Positions 33,513 through 45,710 of a DNA stretch of 64,000 nucleotides are shown piece by piece. Made by a program: the position numbers and the translations under genes. Each line of letters starts with the position of its first letter. Position 1 is the first letter of the stretch. The notes under the pieces were generated by a model. The model did no database searches. It saw only the letters and a program-made list of their open reading frames with translations, and was not told the DNA's origin. This stretch comes from Rhodococcus jostii RHA1 (lineage in GTDB: Bacteria; Actinomycetota; Actinomycetes; Mycobacteriales; Mycobacteriaceae). The stretch is taken from positions 6,576,501 through 6,640,500 of the forward strand of contig NC_008268.1 of assembly GCF_000014565.1 (NCBI RefSeq), given 5' to 3'.

Positions 33513-34445
33513 ATGCTGATGAAGACCAAGCGCGCCGACAGCGGCGCGCCGGGCGGGATTCCGCGGGGCAGGCACGGCTGGCAGCGCCGCATCGAGGAAC
33601 TCGACCCGGTTCGGGATCACCAGGAGATCCATCGCATCACGGCCGGCTACGAATTTCCGTGGGACTACCAGCGATCCCTCGAGTTCGCGCTGTTCCGGAC
33701 GTACTGCGTCCCCACCATTTCGGAACTGCTGCAGCGCACCGGTGAGTTCGAGAAACGACCACAGAAGCGGTACGACGACACCGCGCTGCTGATGGCCGAA
33801 CTCGTCGAACACGGCTACGACTCCGAGCGCGGCGTTGAATCGCTGCGCGTCGTGAACCGCATGCACGGCAAGTACGACATCGACAACGACGACATGCTGT
33901 ACGTGCTGACCACCTTCATCTACGAGCCGATCGACTGGATCGACCGCTTCGGGTGGCGGCGGCTGACCCCGAACGAGCGTCTCGCGTGTTTCCATTTCTA
34001 CCGTCAGGTGGGAATCCGGATGGGAATCAAGAACATTCCCGAAGATTTCGAGGCCTTCTACCGGTTCAAGGTCGACTACGAGCGGCGGCATTTCCGGTAC
34101 ACCGACGACAACCATCGCGTCGGTACCTACACGCTGAAGCTGTTCTGCTCCTGGTTTCCGGCGCCCGTCCGGCCGCTCGTCGCTCAGGGGGTCTACGCCC
34201 TCCTCGACCCGATGATGCTGTCGGCGTTCGGGTTTCCCGCCGCCCCGGTCTGGCTGCAGAACGCGTCCCGCCGTGCGCTGGGGATCCGGGCGAGGTTCGT
34301 GCGCTTCCTGCCGCCGCGGCGGGAGTCCAAGGCCGCCCGGGATCGGCACAACCGGAGCTACCCCGGATACCCGGTCGGCTACCGTCCCCGGGACCTGGGG
34401 GCGGACGGCGACAATCACCGTGGAGCCCGTCGACGGGTCGCATGA
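33513..34445 (+). CDS. MpaB/DUF2236 family oxygenase (relative of rubber oxygenase Lcp)
   Basis: A 310-residue, mostly helical protein of the ER-bound oxygenase MpaB/Lcp catalytic domain family. Visible signatures are KRYDDTALLMAELVEHG, VNRMHGKYDIDNDDMLYVL, FIYEPIDWIDRFGWRRLT and MGIKNIPEDFEAFYRF. The histidine in NRMHGKY is the likely haem ligand by analogy. Characterised relatives cleave double bonds in isoprenoid chains (Lcp in rubber, MpaB in a farnesyl side chain), giving aldehydes. A dehydrogenase gene directly upstream fits that role. The GGAGG site lies nine bases before the ATG. Family clear; substrate unknown. Confidence 0.82.
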   Translation: MLMKTKRADSGAPGGIPRGRHGWQRRIEELDPVRDHQEIHRITAGYEFPWDYQRSLEFALFRTYCVPTISELLQRTGEFEKRPQKRYDDTALLMAELVEHGYDSERGVESLRVVNRMHGKYDIDNDDMLYVLTTFIYEPIDWIDRFGWRRLTPNERLACFHFYRQVGIRMGIKNIPEDFEAFYRFKVDYERRHFRYTDDNHRVGTYTLKLFCSWFPAPVRPLVAQGVYALLDPMMLSAFGFPAAPVWLQNASRRALGIRARFVRFLPPRRESKAARDRHNRSYPGYPVGYRPRDLGADGDNHRGARRRVA

Positions 34446-34451
34446 CGGGCT

Positions 34452-34480
34452 GTGTCCCTGGGTGATTCGTCCAGGGGCAC
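34452..34480. terminator. Terminator hairpin between convergent MpaB-like and TetR genes
   Basis: GTGTCCCTGG (34452-34461) pairs with CCAGGGGCAC (34471-34480) over ten bases with one wobble and a nine-base loop, entirely inside the 39-base gap between two convergent genes. Confidence 0.65.
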
Positions 34481-34484
34481 GGCC

Positions 34485-35717
34485 TCAGTGGCCGAGCAGT
34501 ACCGCCGTCATCAGGGTGTGGAGACGCGCACGCGACTCCTCGCGGGTGTCGAAGTGGACCAGTCGGCCGATATCGAGAACCAATCCCAGCGCTGCGTGAA
34601 CCAGGAACCGTGCCTCCGGAGCCGAGAGTTCGGAGCGCACGGTGGTCACCAGGTGGACCCACTCCTCGACGTGTAGGCGCTGCACGTTGCGGAGATTGGT
34701 CCGCTCGTTCTTCGGGAGATTCCCGATCTCCGCGAAGTACACCGACAGCACTTCCGGGTTCCGGAAGGAGAGTTCCAGATAGGACTCCGCGAGTTTGCGG
34801 AGCGCATCCTCGGGGCCGGTGGCGGTGGACAGCGCCGCCGAGGTGGCCACGGCCAGCCGGTCGGACGCACGGTAGAACACCGCTGCGAGAAGGTCGGCCT
34901 TGCTGGGGAAGTGGCGGTACACGCTCGACGCGTTGATGCCGGCCGCGGCGCCGATTTCTTCGATGCTCGAGTCGTGATAGCCGTGCCGGTCGAATATCTT
35001 CACGGCCTCGTTGATCAGCAACTCGCGCTTGGACGTCACCGCCAGGCCGCGTACCGCACCTGTGCCCGCGTTCCTTCCGTCGGCCGGGACGGCGGGAGGC
35101 AGTGTCGCACGCAGGATCGATTCGCACGCCGACTTCAACAGCGCGTCGAGCCGGCGCGTCGCGAGGGTGGTGCGGTGTGCGCTGATGCTCCCCATCACGC
35201 TCAGTGTCGACGCCCCCAGCGTCGTGGCGTCGACGGACGTGAGTTCGGGGCGCAGTTCCCGCAGGGGGCCCGCCACGCACTGGGTGACGTGAACGAAGAC
35301 GTCGCGGATTCGCGTGCGATCCTCGGCCTCGAGGTACCGGCCCTCCCAGCGGTAGAGCCCGGCGACCTTGCGGTTCTCGATGGTGTTCGCGACGAGCGCG
35401 GAGACCAGATGGTCGAGGCGGTCTCCGGGCTCGCGTTCGGCCATCCCCTCGAGCGCGCCGTCCGCGGCTGCCTGCAGAGCGTCGGCCGTCGTGGTGGCGG
35501 CGTGTACGAGCAGGGCGTACTTGTTGGGGTAGTGCCGGTAGAGGGCGGGGCCGGAGATCCCGATGGTGGCGGCGATCTCGTCGACGCCGACCGCGTGGTA
35601 GCCGCGCTCGCTGAAGGCCTCGGCAGCGACGTTCGCGATCTGGGCCTTGCGGTTCTTCGGGCGACGGCGGATCGGCCGCTCGGTGGCGGCACCGGCCGCC
35701 GTGCTGGTCCGAGCCAC
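34485..35717 (-). CDS. Tandem double TetR-family regulator
   Basis: About 410 residues made of two full TetR units. Unit one (about 20-210) has its helix-turn-helix in GVDEIAATIGISGPALYRHYPNKY. Unit two (about 225-410) has its own in SIEEIGAAAGINASSVYRHF. Each helix-turn-helix is followed by a helical ligand-binding half, so the protein resembles a covalent dimer of unlike halves. The GTG at 35717 is chosen because GGAGG lies five bases before it; the GTG at 35723 would overlap that site. It is divergent from the thiolase-FadB operon and is the best candidate to bind the 18-bp motif found there and before fadD. Confidence 0.87.
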   Translation of the reverse strand: MARTSTAAGAATERPIRRRPKNRKAQIANVAAEAFSERGYHAVGVDEIAATIGISGPALYRHYPNKYALLVHAATTTADALQAAADGALEGMAEREPGDRLDHLVSALVANTIENRKVAGLYRWEGRYLEAEDRTRIRDVFVHVTQCVAGPLRELRPELTSVDATTLGASTLSVMGSISAHRTTLATRRLDALLKSACESILRATLPPAVPADGRNAGTGAVRGLAVTSKRELLINEAVKIFDRHGYHDSSIEEIGAAAGINASSVYRHFPSKADLLAAVFYRASDRLAVATSAALSTATGPEDALRKLAESYLELSFRNPEVLSVYFAEIGNLPKNERTNLRNVQRLHVEEWVHLVTTVRSELSAPEARFLVHAALGLVLDIGRLVHFDTREESRARLHTLMTAVLLGH

Positions 35718-35767
35718 GGTCACCTCCAGTAATCGGCAGTCATCTGCCAGTTTAACTGTCGATCATC

Positions 35768-35786
35768 TTAACCGAGACTTTCGCAT
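35768..35786 (+). promoter_or_regulatory. Possible degenerate third copy of the shared operator motif
   Basis: TTAACCG and TTCGCAT, the two ends of the 18-bp motif at 35908-35925, recur here separated by five bases instead of three. It lies 51 bases upstream of the TetR start and may serve autoregulation. The altered spacing makes this weak. Confidence 0.35.
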
Positions 35787-35880
35787 CGTCGGGTCGGCTG
35801 AGGGTCGCGTGCGAAGAAAGCGCCACGCCGCATTCTCGGAAAATGCCGGTGAATCCGGCTGCGGAGGTGTCGTGGGGGTA

Positions 35881-35925
35881 TTGACACGTGAGGAACAAGC
35901 GGAATAAGTTAACCGCAATTCGCAT
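35881..35925 (+). promoter_or_regulatory. Thiolase operon promoter with overlapping 18-bp operator
   Basis: TTGACA (35881-35886) is a consensus -35 box, followed after 17 bases by ATAAGT as a -10 candidate. The 18-mer GTTAACCGCAATTCGCAT (35908-35925) overlaps the -10 and start region, the position of a repressor site. The same 18 bases occur in reverse complement at 41205-41222, before fadD. The thiolase ATG is 70 bases downstream. The remainder of the 278-bp divergent gap holds no gene. Confidence 0.65.
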
Positions 35926-35995
35926 GTGTCCGCGGTCTCCTGACGGTCGTGCGCTCCTGGATGTCACATTTCGAACTATCGGAGGTAGCTGGATC

Positions 35996-37231
35996 ATGAG
36001 TGCAACCCGGCAGAGCGGGCAGGCATTGATCTTCGACGCGATCAGAACCCCCCGTGGGCGGGGCAAGAGCAACGGTGCCCTGCACGGCACCAAGCCAATC
36101 GACCTGGCGGTCGGGTTGATCGAGGAGATCCAGGTCCGGAATCCGAATCTGGACCCGGCACTGATCGACGACATCGTGCTCGGCATCGTGTCGCCGCTGG
36201 GTGAACAGGGCGGCGTGCTTCCGCGGGTCGCGGCGCTGGCTGCCGGACTGCCCGAGACCGTCGCGGGTGTCCAGATCAACCGCTTCTGCGCCTCCGGGCT
36301 CGAGGCCGTCAACCTCGCCGCGCAGAAAGTGGCGTCCGGCTGGGAAGACTTCGTTCTCGCCGGTGGCGTCGAGTCCATGTCGAAGGTTCCCATGGGGTCG
36401 GACGGCGGTGCATGGGGACTCGATCCGGCGACCAACTACGACACGTACATGGTTCCACAGGGGATCGGCGCCGATCTCATCGCGACCATCGAGGGATTCG
36501 GTCGCAGCCAGGTCGACGAGTTCGCGGTTCGCTCACAGGAACTGGCGGCCGAGGCGTGGGCCCGCGGACGGTTCGACCGCTCGGTCGTCCCGGTGCGGGA
36601 TCGCAACGGTGTCGTCGTCCTCGACCGGGACGAGCACATGCGGCCCGGCGCCACCGTCGAGGTCCTGGCGGCGTTGCAGCCGTCATTCGCCGCGCTGGGG
36701 GAGCAAGGCGGATTCTCCGCGGTGGCACTGCAGAAATACCACTGGGTGGAGCGCATCGATCATGTCCACCACGCCGGCAACTCGTCCGGAATCGTGGACG
36801 GTGCCTCCCTGATGCTCATCGGCAGCGCCGAAGCCGGCGAACGCGCCGGCCTCGCGCCGCGCGGCCGGATCGTGTCCACGGCCGTCATCGGCTCCGAGTC
36901 GACGATCATGCTCACCGGTCCCGCGCCGTCGGCGCGCAAAGCACTCGCGAAAGCCGGACTGGTCGTCTCCGACATCGATCTGTTCGAGATCAACGAGGCA
37001 TTCGCCTCCGTGGCACTGAAGTTTGCCAAAGACCTCGAGATCCCGCTCGCCAAGGTGAACGTGAACGGTGGTGCCATCGCGATGGGCCACCCCCTGGGCG
37101 CCACCGGCGCAATGATCCTCGGCACGCTGCTCGACGAACTCGAACGTCGAGGCAAGCGTTACGGCCTGGCCACCCTGTGCGTCGGCGCGGGCATGGGCAT
37201 CGCGACGGTCGTCGAACGCATCCAGCACTGA
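35996..37231 (+). CDS. Acetyl-CoA C-acyltransferase (thiolase)
   Basis: Last step of beta-oxidation: thiolytic cleavage of 3-ketoacyl-CoA. In 411 residues it shows the active-site cysteine in [11 protein letters not shown], the histidine segment [16 protein letters not shown] and the second cysteine in TLCVGAGMG. The ATG at 35996 follows GGAGG at ten bases; the open frame continues upstream, but that part overlaps the promoter and operator. First gene of the operon thiolase-fadB-flavoprotein-crotonase. With the FadB-like protein it should form a bacterial trifunctional system. Confidence 0.94.
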   Translation: MSATRQSGQALIFDAIRTPRGRGKSNGALHGTKPIDLAVGLIEEIQVRNPNLDPALIDDIVLGIVSPLGEQGGVLPRVAALAAGLPETVAGVQINRFCASGLEAVNLAAQKVASGWEDFVLAGGVESMSKVPMGSDGGAWGLDPATNYDTYMVPQGIGADLIATIEGFGRSQVDEFAVRSQELAAEAWARGRFDRSVVPVRDRNGVVVLDRDEHMRPGATVEVLAALQPSFAALGEQGGFSAVALQKYHWVERIDHVHHAGNSSGIVDGASLMLIGSAEAGERAGLAPRGRIVSTAVIGSESTIMLTGPAPSARKALAKAGLVVSDIDLFEINEAFASVALKFAKDLEIPLAKVNVNGGAIAMGHPLGATGAMILGTLLDELERRGKRYGLATLCVGAGMGIATVVERIQH

Positions 37232-37251
37232 CCACAGGAGAAGCGAACAGC

Positions 37252-41204
<3,953 letters not shown>

Positions 41205-41205
<1 letters not shown>

Positions 41206-41257
41206 TGCGAATTGCGGTTAACAAGATTGTTCCGATAGACGTCGAGATCTGTAATAC
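41205..41257 (+). promoter_or_regulatory. fadD-mce operon promoter region with inverted copy of the 18-bp operator
   Basis: ATGCGAATTGCGGTTAAC (41205-41222) is the exact reverse complement of the motif at 35908-35925. Downstream, TAATAC (41252-41257) is a good -10 box; TTGTTC at 41227-41232 is a weak -35. The fadD ATG is 75 bases further on. Confidence 0.6.
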
Positions 41258-41331
41258 TCGTCACATCTCGGTGCAGGTCCGAACAGGCACACAGGCGCCG
41301 GGCACGAGTACAGCGAAGGGACCACCACCAC

Positions 41332-42924
41332 ATGTCGTCACGTAGCGAGCTGCTGGAGCAGCCACTGCAATCCCGCCGCAACCACTGGAACAACTGGGTT
41401 GCCTCACACGCGGAGATGAAGCCCGATCAGGCCGCGTTCCGCTTTCTCGGGCACAGTACGACCTGGCGCGACTTGCACGACCGATCGGAGGCGCTCGCCG
41501 GCGCACTGTCCCGGCGCGGTGTGAACTTCGGCGACCGTGTCCTGCTGCTCACCCTCAACCGCACCGAGTTCTTCGAGGCGGTTCTTGCGATCAACGCCCT
41601 CGGCGCCATCGCGGTTCCCGTCAACTTCCGGCTCACCCCACCCGAGGTCGCGTTCATCGCCCGTGACTCGGGGGCTCGTGCGGTGTTCACCGAGCCCGCG
41701 CTCGCACCGCTGGTCGCCGCGGTGCGGCAGGACGTTCCCGGACTGAGCCTGGTCGTGAACATCGGCGCCGACACGGAAGCCGACGTGCTCGGTTACGAAG
41801 AACTCGTGTCGGAGGACGGCCCGGCCCATGCCCCCGTCGATCTGCCGGAGGACACACCGTCGCTGATCCTCTACACGTCCGGAACGACGGGTACGCCCAA
41901 GGGTGCGGTGCTGTCGCACTCGAACATGGTCGGACAGTCCATCACCTGTATCCGCGCGATGCGTTACGACCGCGGCGACGACATCGGGTTTCTCGCGTCC
42001 CCCGTGTTCCACGTGGCCGCGCTCGGTTCCGTCGCCCCGATGCTGATGCTCGGGGGTACCACGGTGATTCACCCCCTCAAAGCGTTCAACCCCACCGAGA
42101 TGCTCGACGTGTGGGAGCAGGAGCGGATCACGACGGTGTTCCTCGTGCCGGTGCAGTGGCAGGCCGTCTGCGCCGACCCGACCGTCCGGGGTCGCGATCT
42201 CGCCCTCCGAGTCATCAGCTGGGGGGCGGCGCCCGCATCGGATACGGTGCTGCGCGCCATGGCGGACACGTTCCCGCGGGCGCTCATAGTCGCGGTGTTC
42301 GGGCAGACCGAGATGTCGCCCATCACCTGTGTCCTCGACGGTGACGACGCGATCCGCAAGCTGGGCTCGGTGGGCAAGCCGATCCCGACGATCCAGACGC
42401 GCGTCGTCGACGACGACATGAACGACGTCGCACCCGGGACCGTCGGCGAGATCGTCTACCGCGGACCGACGATGATGCTGGAGTACTGGCAGAACCCGGC
42501 CGCCACGGCGGACGCGTTCGCAGGCGGGTGGTTCCATTCCGGAGATCTGGTGCGACAGGACGACGAAGGATTCGTCTACGTCGTCGACCGGAAGAAGGAC
42601 ATGATCATCTCCGGCGGCGAGAACATCTACTGCGCCGAGGTGGAGAACGTCCTGTTCGGACACCCGCGGATCCGGGAGGCCGCCGTCGTCGGCCGGCCCG
42701 ATCCCAAGTGGACCGAGGTGCCCGTCGCCGTCGTCGCACTCGACGACGAGGGATCCGACCTCACCGTGGAAGAACTCGCGGCGTGGCTCGACGACAAGCT
42801 CGCCCGGTACAAGCACCCGAAAGACGTCGTGATCGTCGACGCTCTGCCCCGCAACGCCAGCGGCAAGGTCGTCAAAGGCGAGCTCCGAAAGGCCCACGGC
42901 GCAACCGGCGTCGCGGTCGTCTGA
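41332..42924 (+). CDS. fadD5: Fatty-acid-CoA ligase (FadD5-like) heading the mce operon
   Basis: Activates a carboxylic acid to its CoA thioester through an acyl-adenylate. In 530 residues it carries the P-loop-like LILYTSGTTGTPKG, GQTEMSP, the hinge GWFHSGDLVRQDDEGF, DRKKDMIISGGENIY and the C-terminal catalytic lysine in NASGKVVKGELR. An acyl-CoA synthetase gene directly before yrbEA is the arrangement of the mycobacterial mce1 operon (fadD5). The likely job is to trap fatty acids imported by the Mce complex. The 18-bp motif upstream links it to the beta-oxidation operon next door. Confidence 0.9.
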   Translation: MSSRSELLEQPLQSRRNHWNNWVASHAEMKPDQAAFRFLGHSTTWRDLHDRSEALAGALSRRGVNFGDRVLLLTLNRTEFFEAVLAINALGAIAVPVNFRLTPPEVAFIARDSGARAVFTEPALAPLVAAVRQDVPGLSLVVNIGADTEADVLGYEELVSEDGPAHAPVDLPEDTPSLILYTSGTTGTPKGAVLSHSNMVGQSITCIRAMRYDRGDDIGFLASPVFHVAALGSVAPMLMLGGTTVIHPLKAFNPTEMLDVWEQERITTVFLVPVQWQAVCADPTVRGRDLALRVISWGAAPASDTVLRAMADTFPRALIVAVFGQTEMSPITCVLDGDDAIRKLGSVGKPIPTIQTRVVDDDMNDVAPGTVGEIVYRGPTMMLEYWQNPAATADAFAGGWFHSGDLVRQDDEGFVYVVDRKKDMIISGGENIYCAEVENVLFGHPRIREAAVVGRPDPKWTEVPVAVVALDDEGSDLTVEELAAWLDDKLARYKHPKDVVIVDALPRNASGKVVKGELRKAHGATGVAVV

Positions 42925-42988
42925 CCTCGTATCGAACATCTCGAGGCCGGTCCCCGCTCTGCGGTGACCGGCAACGGGGGAGGACCGC

Positions 42989-43798
42989 GTGACATTCGAG
43001 TTGCCACCCGCCAAAGGGCCCGTGAGTCATTTCGCCAACGAAGTCGGCGCACTCATCGGATTCTCCATCGCGACCACGGTGGCCGCGGTACGAGTTCTGG
43101 TGCGGCGCAAGCTGGCCTGGCGGGAACTGCTGGACCAGGCCTGGCGGCTCGCGTCGGTCACGTCGGCGCCCGCCCTGCTGTTGATGATCCCCATCGGAGT
43201 CCTCATCGCTGTCACGATCGGTAGCCTCGCCGGTCAGCTCGGCGCCGAGGGGTACACCGGGGCGGTCGTGGGGTTCGTGATCGTCGGGCAGGCGTCCGCC
43301 CTGGTCTGCGCGCTGATGCTGGCCGGGGTCGGAGGGTCCGCGATCTGCGCCGACCTCGGCTCGCGGACGATCCGCGAAGAGGTCGAGGCCATGGAGGTGC
43401 TCGGGCTCAACGTGATCGAGCGGCTCGTGGTCCCGCGCGTGCTCGCAGCGGTGATCGTCGGCATCGCACTCTGCGCGATGGTCACCGCCGTCGGAGTGTC
43501 GGCCTGCTTCCTCTTCCAGGTGATCGTCCAGAACAGTTCGGCGGGAAGCTTTCTCACTGCACTGTCCCAATACACGCGGTTGTCGGATTTCGTGGTCGCC
43601 CTCGTCAAATCGATGGCGTTCGCGGTGACGTCGGCGCTTGTCGCCAGTTTCAAGGGGCTGCACGCCAAGGGCGGGCCCAGCGGTGTCGCCGACGCCGTCA
43701 ACGAGGCCGTCGTTCTGGCCTTCATCCTGGTCTTCATCGTCAACACCGTGCTCAGTCAGCTCTATTCCGTTCTCGTCGTCCCGGTAGGTGGTTACTGA
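42989..43798 (+). CDS. yrbEA: YrbEA: MlaE-type permease of the Mce transporter
   Basis: Integral membrane protein (269 residues) of the MlaE/DUF140 family, one of two permease halves of the Mce lipid importer. Five or more hydrophobic stretches are visible, and the cytoplasmic coupling segment EEVEAMEVLGLNVIERLVVPR is intact. Start is GTG, with GGGGGAGG close before it. Its stop overlaps the yrbEB ATG (TGATG). The ATPase partner, MceG/Mkl, is usually encoded elsewhere and is not in this window. Confidence 0.94.
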   Translation: MTFELPPAKGPVSHFANEVGALIGFSIATTVAAVRVLVRRKLAWRELLDQAWRLASVTSAPALLLMIPIGVLIAVTIGSLAGQLGAEGYTGAVVGFVIVGQASALVCALMLAGVGGSAICADLGSRTIREEVEAMEVLGLNVIERLVVPRVLAAVIVGIALCAMVTAVGVSACFLFQVIVQNSSAGSFLTALSQYTRLSDFVVALVKSMAFAVTSALVASFKGLHAKGGPSGVADAVNEAVVLAFILVFIVNTVLSQLYSVLVVPVGGY

Positions 43799-44658
43799 TG
43801 GTCGTGAGCACCAGATGGCCCGCAGTGCACTGGGTGCGGGCCCGGGCCCGTCAGCCCCTGGACCTGATGACGGGGCTGGGCCGGGAATTCACGTTCTACG
43901 GCAGCGTGATCGCCGGAGTTCCCCTCGCGATCGTGAAGTACTGGCGGCACATCATGCGTCAGATCGGCGACATCAGCTTCGGCGGTGCCACGCTGCTCGC
44001 CGGCGGCGGCGCGATCGGTGTCGTCTTCGCGATGTCCGCCGTCGCCGCGACGCAGGTGGGCATCGAGGGGCTGCGCGGACTGGACCTGCTCGGCATGGGA
44101 TCCCTGTCCGGACTCCTGTCGGCGATCCTCAACACCCGCGAACTGGCGCCCGTGATCGCCAGTATCGCGCTCGCGGCGAAGGTCGGAACCGGGTTCACCG
44201 CGCAACTCGGCGCCATGCGCATCTCGGAGGAGATCAGTGCGCTGGACGCGATGGCGATCCGGTCGCTGCCGTTCCTCGCGAGCACACGACTCGTCTCGTG
44301 CCTGATCTGTGTGGTCCCGTTGTACGTCGTCGGCCTGTTGTCGTCGTACCTGGCTTCGCGGCTGGTGATCGTCACGTTCGGCGGGCAGTCGGCCGGAACG
44401 TACGACTACTACTTCCATCTCATGCTCACCCCCACCGACGTCGCGTACTCGTTCGTCAAGGCCGTCGTGTTCGCGACGATCATCGCGCTCGTCCACTGCT
44501 CGTACGGGTACCACGCGCACGGCGGCCCCGAGGGCGTCGGCCGTGCGGCCGGACGCGCGTTGCGGACCAGCATCCTCGCCATCGGCATCGTCGATCTGCT
44601 GCTCACGCTCTCGCTGTGGGGCCTCGTCCCGTCCGCCCCCGCCCTGGGGTTGCCGTGA
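43798..44658 (+). CDS. yrbEB: YrbEB: second MlaE-type permease of the Mce transporter
   Basis: Second permease half (286 residues), same family as YrbEA, with SEEISALDAMAIRSLPFLASTRLV as the ATPase-coupling helix. The first 45 residues are amphipathic before the first membrane span. Its stop overlaps the mceA start as TGATG. Confidence 0.94.
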   Translation: MVVSTRWPAVHWVRARARQPLDLMTGLGREFTFYGSVIAGVPLAIVKYWRHIMRQIGDISFGGATLLAGGGAIGVVFAMSAVAATQVGIEGLRGLDLLGMGSLSGLLSAILNTRELAPVIASIALAAKVGTGFTAQLGAMRISEEISALDAMAIRSLPFLASTRLVSCLICVVPLYVVGLLSSYLASRLVIVTFGGQSAGTYDYYFHLMLTPTDVAYSFVKAVVFATIIALVHCSYGYHAHGGPEGVGRAAGRALRTSILAIGIVDLLLTLSLWGLVPSAPALGLP

Positions 44659-45710
44659 TGCGCGGTCGCCCGGGTGGGCCGGGCACCGGCGCACTCGCAG
44701 TGCGGGGGGTGATCGGAGTGGCGGTCCTGATCCTGGGATCGGCATTGCTGGTCGGTTTCGGCACCGGAACGATCGTCACCGATCCCGTGGTGACAGCGAC
44801 ACTTCCGGCCGACGCCGGTGCAGTGAAGTCGCACACCACGGTGTCCTACAAGGGGGCGACCGTCGGAACCGTGTCGAGTGTCGACCCCGGAATGAACGAG
44901 ACGGGCATGGACATCAGTCTCCGCCCCGAGCAGATGCGCCACATCCCGGCGTCCGTCCAGGTGCGGGTCGTGCCCCGCACGCTGTTCGGCGACCAGACTG
45001 TCGAGCTGGTGTCGACCGCCGGAACCGGCGGCGCCCGACTCGAGGCCGGCGCGCGGCTGCAACCCGACACCTCAGCCGAGACCGTCCAGATGTACGACCT
45101 GTACTCGAAGGTCTACGACATGCTGTCGCGGGTGAAGCCCGAGCAGATGCAGGCCGCACTCAGCGCCGTCGCCGACGCGTTGCGGGGTCGCGGCGAGCGG
45201 TTGGGGCACACTATCGACAGCCTCCACGCTGTGGCGACATCCACCGCGCCACTCGTCGAGTCGGTCGCGGAGCGGGCTCCGCAGATCGCCCGGATCAGTG
45301 AGCAACTGGCCGCGGCCGCGCCGGACGTCCTCGCCGCCATGGACGCCGCGGTGTCGCTGTCGAGCACTCTCGTCGAGAACACCGACAGCTTCACCGGTTT
45401 CCTCGCCGCCTCGCTCGTCGTCTCGAGGAATTCCGGCGACGTCCTGGAACAGAACGCGGACAACATGATCGCGGTGGCCCTGAACGTCTCGCCGACCCTG
45501 GGCACGATGGCCAGCAAGTCCGATCTGCTGCGGGCCACCCTCGACGAGGCAGGCCCGTTCGGCGAGGCCGGTGCCGCCGTCTTCTCCACCGGCAAATTCG
45601 CGGTCCGCGTCGCCGCGGACCTGTCCAACCCGCGGCCCTACACGTCGGCCGACTGCCCGCAGTATCCCGGCATGGACGGACCGAACTGTGGGGGAGGTGG
45701 CGGAGGATGA
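44658..45710 (+). CDS. mceA: MceA substrate-binding protein
   Basis: A 350-residue Mce/MlaD family protein: an N-terminal membrane anchor (VIGVAVLILGSALLVGFG), one MlaD domain (about 35-125, VSYKGATVGTVSSVD) and a helical tail that in Mce complexes forms the periplasmic lipid tunnel. It ends in a run of glycines after a cysteine pair region (DCPQYPGMDGPNC), as is common for MceA. The ATG at 44658 overlaps the yrbEB stop. First of the mceA-F series. Confidence 0.93.
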   Translation: MRGRPGGPGTGALAVRGVIGVAVLILGSALLVGFGTGTIVTDPVVTATLPADAGAVKSHTTVSYKGATVGTVSSVDPGMNETGMDISLRPEQMRHIPASVQVRVVPRTLFGDQTVELVSTAGTGGARLEAGARLQPDTSAETVQMYDLYSKVYDMLSRVKPEQMQAALSAVADALRGRGERLGHTIDSLHAVATSTAPLVESVAERAPQIARISEQLAAAAPDVLAAMDAAVSLSSTLVENTDSFTGFLAASLVVSRNSGDVLEQNADNMIAVALNVSPTLGTMASKSDLLRATLDEAGPFGEAGAAVFSTGKFAVRVAADLSNPRPYTSADCPQYPGMDGPNCGGGGGG

